Assembly: GCA_002436485.1 (NCBI GenBank)
Contig: DJMK01000175.1
Coordinates: 2,444 to 10,793, forward strand
Source: Proteobacteria bacterium UBA6492
GTDB lineage: Bacteria > Pseudomonadota > Gammaproteobacteria > UBA6429 > Thiohalophilaceae
Direction of reading: 5' to 3'
DNA: 8,350 nt
Shown here: positions 5,941 through 8,350 of the stretch, in pieces
Layout of the letters: each line of letters begins with the position of its first letter
Position numbering within the stretch: the first letter of the stretch is position 1
Made by a program: the position numbers and the translations under genes
Notes under the pieces: generated by a model
What the model saw: the letters and a program-made list of their open reading frames with translations, nothing else
Database searches by the model: none
Told to the model about the DNA's origin: nothing

Positions 5941-6150
5941 ATGTTTCAAAAGATGATGCAACGACTCTTACAACTAATCGGACTGACTCTTTTAACGGGC
6001 TGTCTGACTGCGTGTGATAGCCAGGTCTATGGCAGCATTGGTGTCTCCAGCTACCGCACCATGGGTAACACCAATGTAAGCACTGGCGTTTCTGTTGGCA
6101 GTGGCGGACGGGTGGGTGGTCATATTTCTATTGGTGGACGTATACGTTAG
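5941..6150 (+). CDS. Small glycine-rich lipoprotein
   Basis: This 69-residue protein has a basic-hydrophobic signal sequence and two possible lipoboxes in succession: LTGC (C21) and LTAC (C25). The remaining 45 or so residues are rich in glycine, serine and valine and end in a VGGHISIGGRIR pattern. AAGGTGG overlaps the stop codon of the preceding VOC gene and gives a good ribosome binding site seven bases from the ATG, so the two genes are translationally linked. The longer reading frame of the following MscS gene overlaps this one from 6095, but its true start is downstream. I do not recognise a function. Similar tiny glycine-rich lipoproteins are usually annotated as hypothetical. Confidence 0.7.
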   Translation: MFQKMMQRLLQLIGLTLLTGCLTACDSQVYGSIGVSSYRTMGNTNVSTGVSVGSGGRVGGHISIGGRIR

Positions 6151-6217
6151 CCCATCACCCCGAGAAGCTTTCAGGAAAAACAGAGTCAAATTTTCTAAAT
6201 ACAGGGTTTCACAAGAT

Positions 6218-7993
6218 ATGCAAAAAATAACAAACATCAGATCACAGCTGATTATGCTGGTCTTGCTGGTCAGTGCCCTGTCACCGGTAAACAGCATAGC
6301 CGTTGAAAACCAGCCAAAACTGAAAGATGTGGTAGCCAGCCCTGAAGAAAAAAAAGCTTCTGATACAACTGAGATTAGTAATGCTGAGCAGCAACAAAAA
6401 AAACTGATCAAACTCGGGCCGGATGATGAATTCGACCGAGGCATTCCACGCAGTTCTGTACAGGGTTATGCCGAGGCTGTAAAAAGTGGTGACTTCAATC
6501 GGGCTGCCAACTATCTCGACTTGCGTAACTTGCCGCGCGGTTACAGTAAACAGGATGGTCCAGAATTAGCACGTCAGCTAAAGGTGGTACTGGATCGGTC
6601 ACTGTGGATCGATATGGATCTGTTAAGTACTGACCCTAAAGGGCATAGTGATGATGGCCTGCCTTCATATCGTGATCTGGTTGGACAAGTTGAAATAAAT
6701 AACAAGAAACATGATATTTTGTTGCAGCGCGTACCGCGTAGCGATGGGGTATACATCTGGCAATTTTCATCCAAAACCATACGAGATGTACCGAACTTAT
6801 ATCGCGCATATGGTTATGGGCCAATTGGCGAAAAATTGTCTGTTCTGTTCCCAGAATATGAATGGTTAGGGTTACAGCTTTGGCAATGGATCTTTTTATT
6901 ATTGATCATGCTTGCTGTGGCTGCAGCTACTTTTCCGCTGACACGTATATTGAGCTGGTTTTTCAGACGTACAAAATCCCAATCTGGCCTAATGTGGGCG
7001 CGATTTATTAACGGGCCTGTCTACCTGGTGACGATTATTGTTATAACCCGCCATTATTTTGATCTCATACATCCTTCACTGACCGCGCGTGCTATTTTCG
7101 AAGGTAAGACGCTTCTGATCATCGCCTTTACCTGGTTACTGGTTCGATTGATCCGGCTGTTCAAGGAATTTTATTCAGAGCGACTGCGACAGCATAATCG
7201 TGAATATGCCATCGTGCTACTACGCCCTGCTCTTACAGCGCTAAATATCATTATTGTATTTGTCGCGCTACTGGTCTGGCTGGATAACATCGGCTTTAGT
7301 GTCACCACAGTGCTGGCTGGTCTTGGTATTGGTGGTATCGCGATTGCACTGGCCACACAGAAATCCATTGAAAACTTTATTGGTGCGATGACGCTTTATA
7401 TGGCGGCACCGGTTAAGGTCGGCGATTTTTGTCGTTTTGGTGAAAAGATAGGATCTGTAGAGGAAATCGGGTTGCGCGCCACGAAAATTCGCACACTCGA
7501 AAATACGGTTTTATCCGTTCCTAACGCGGAATTCGCCTCCATCCAGATTGAAAACCTGAGCGAACGGCAACGTTACCGTTTTCATCCATTGATTCGATTG
7601 AAAATGGATACCACCACGCAACAGCTACGCTACCTGTTACGGGAATTTAAAAAATTACTGTACGCTCACAGTATGCTTGCCGAAGCACCACTGCGTGTTC
7701 GTTTCATTGGCTTCGGTGACTATTCACTGGATATCGAAGTTAATTGTTATGTCGAAACAACTAATATCAATATTTTCAAGGGTGTGATCGAGGATCTGAA
7801 TCTGCGCATGCTGGAGATTATAGCCAAGGCTGGTACCAGTATTGCGATCCCCGCGGCTATTGAATACCAGGGTGAACTAAAACATTCCGAATACATGGCA
7901 GATCATCGTTTCGAGGAAATCTCGTCTGAATTATCCGAAGAAGAAATTGCCGATATCAAGAATACCATAGACTATCCAGCAGGTACTGCTTAA
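6218..7993 (+). CDS. MscS-family mechanosensitive ion channel with periplasmic N-terminal region
   Basis: From ATG 6218 the protein has 591 residues. A signal peptide (residues 1 to 28, ending SIA|V) precedes a low-complexity Lys/Glu/Gln linker and a periplasmic region of about 150 residues. Four membrane segments follow (near 219-242, 262-282, 288-314 and 330-360). The pore helix (363-395, AGLGIGGIAIALATQKSIEN) and the beta-domain starting P398-V-K-V-G-D are classic MscS features. The C-terminal alpha-beta region ends in an acidic tail. Such channels open under membrane tension to release solutes during osmotic downshock. The frame is open back to 6095, but that would overlap the small lipoprotein gene and bury the signal peptide; 6218 is therefore preferred, although its ribosome binding site is weak. 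It lies 67 bases after the lipoprotein gene and is probably in the same transcript. No gene symbol is given because the N-terminal region differs from E. coli MscS. Confidence 0.88.
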   Translation: MQKITNIRSQLIMLVLLVSALSPVNSIAVENQPKLKDVVASPEEKKASDTTEISNAEQQQKKLIKLGPDDEFDRGIPRSSVQGYAEAVKSGDFNRAANYLDLRNLPRGYSKQDGPELARQLKVVLDRSLWIDMDLLSTDPKGHSDDGLPSYRDLVGQVEINNKKHDILLQRVPRSDGVYIWQFSSKTIRDVPNLYRAYGYGPIGEKLSVLFPEYEWLGLQLWQWIFLLLIMLAVAAATFPLTRILSWFFRRTKSQSGLMWARFINGPVYLVTIIVITRHYFDLIHPSLTARAIFEGKTLLIIAFTWLLVRLIRLFKEFYSERLRQHNREYAIVLLRPALTALNIIIVFVALLVWLDNIGFSVTTVLAGLGIGGIAIALATQKSIENFIGAMTLYMAAPVKVGDFCRFGEKIGSVEEIGLRATKIRTLENTVLSVPNAEFASIQIENLSERQRYRFHPLIRLKMDTTTQQLRYLLREFKKLLYAHSMLAEAPLRVRFIGFGDYSLDIEVNCYVETTNINIFKGVIEDLNLRMLEIIAKAGTSIAIPAAIEYQGELKHSEYMADHRFEEISSELSEEEIADIKNTIDYPAGTA

Positions 7994-8026
7994 CACGAGA
8001 ATTGCGCGCTATGCGAATGTAGCAAA

Positions 8027-8350
8027 TTAACCAGCAAGTGGTGGGTTTTTAGCAGAGAGGTTTTCGGTTCCAGCCACTAATTCGCTGGGTCTTTCAATTC
8101 CGTAACCCTGACCATAATCAACACCCAGCTCTTTTAGAATAGCTATTGTCTTTTCATCCTCCACGAACTCGGCGATAGTCCTGATACCCATACTGCGACC
8201 GACCTGGCTGATAGCTTCGACAATGGACCTATCCTTGCTATCGCTGGCCACGTCACGTACGAATGAACCATCAATCTTGAGATAATCAACTTCCAGATCT
8301 TTCAGATAGGCGAACGAACTGAGCCCGCTGCCAAAATCATCCAGTGCAAA
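8027..8350 (-). CDS. C-terminal part of an EAL-domain c-di-GMP phosphodiesterase, truncated by the window edge
   Basis: The minus strand is open from the right edge to a TAA at 8027 and encodes about 107 residues of an EAL domain. The active-site signatures present are DDFGSG (metal-binding loop), DYLKIDG (catalytic lysine), TIAEFVED (glutamate) and DYGQGYGI (glutamine). All look intact, so the domain is probably an active enzyme hydrolysing c-di-GMP to pGpG, although the EAL motif itself is off-window. The gene ends about 11 residues after RPSEL, so nothing follows the EAL domain. N-terminal GGDEF, PAS or sensor domains, if any, are outside the window. It converges on the MscS gene with 33 bases between the stop codons. 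Confidence 0.9.
   Translation of the reverse strand, partial: FALDDFGSGLSSFAYLKDLEVDYLKIDGSFVRDVASDSKDRSIVEAISQVGRSMGIRTIAEFVEDEKTIAILKELGVDYGQGYGIERPSELVAGTENLSAKNPPLAG

Noticed and set aside
6095..6217. N-terminal extension of the MscS reading frame back to an ATG at 6095.
   Set aside because: It overlaps the small lipoprotein gene out of frame, and would place 41 extra residues before an evident signal peptide starting at 6218.
8030..8048. ACCA-GCAAG-TGGT followed by GGGTTTTT just past the MscS gene, considered as its terminator.
   Set aside because: The arms are only four bases, and the site lies inside the converging EAL coding region; the match is too weak to call.

Overview
The window looks like ordinary chromosomal DNA from a Gram-negative bacterium, most likely a gammaproteobacterium. 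Three outer-membrane or lipoprotein gene types, a YqaA-type DedA protein, a persulfide-dioxygenase-like hydrolase, an MscS channel and an EAL-domain protein support this. The genus cannot be read from the sequence. I see no rRNA, tRNA, CRISPR array, insertion sequence or phage gene.

Left part (1-2162): a minus-strand gene for an exported protein is cut off by the window edge, with only its first 17 codons present. It diverges from two plus-strand genes for outer-membrane beta-barrels: a 'neuromedin U'/transporter-like protein and a short Omp85/BamA-like barrel without POTRA domains. The intergenic region holds a perfect FNR/ANR-type box (134-147), placed so that it could activate the leftward gene and possibly the rightward one.

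Middle part (2294-4891): a YqaA-family membrane protein is followed by a tight two-gene unit. This unit encodes an ETHE1/Blh-like metallo-beta-lactamase-fold enzyme (probable persulfide dioxygenase) and a 12-helix MFS transporter. An AT-rich inverted repeat (2823-2843) overlaps a possible -10 element just ahead of the unit. A sulfide/persulfide detoxification role is the best inference.

Right part (5020-7993): a second plus-strand cluster encodes a lipoprotein with two VOC (glyoxalase-fold) domains, a tiny glycine-rich lipoprotein, and an MscS-type mechanosensitive channel with a large periplasmic N-terminal region. A perfect palindrome with 8-base arms lies at 4989-5006, immediately before the lipoprotein's Shine-Dalgarno and TTG start. 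The window closes with the C-terminal part of a c-di-GMP phosphodiesterase (EAL) gene that converges on the channel gene.

Taken together, the genes concern the envelope, stress and sulfur handling. Nothing demonstrates a wholly new system. The most interesting items are the three operator-like palindromes and the exported tandem-VOC lipoprotein next to a mechanosensitive channel.
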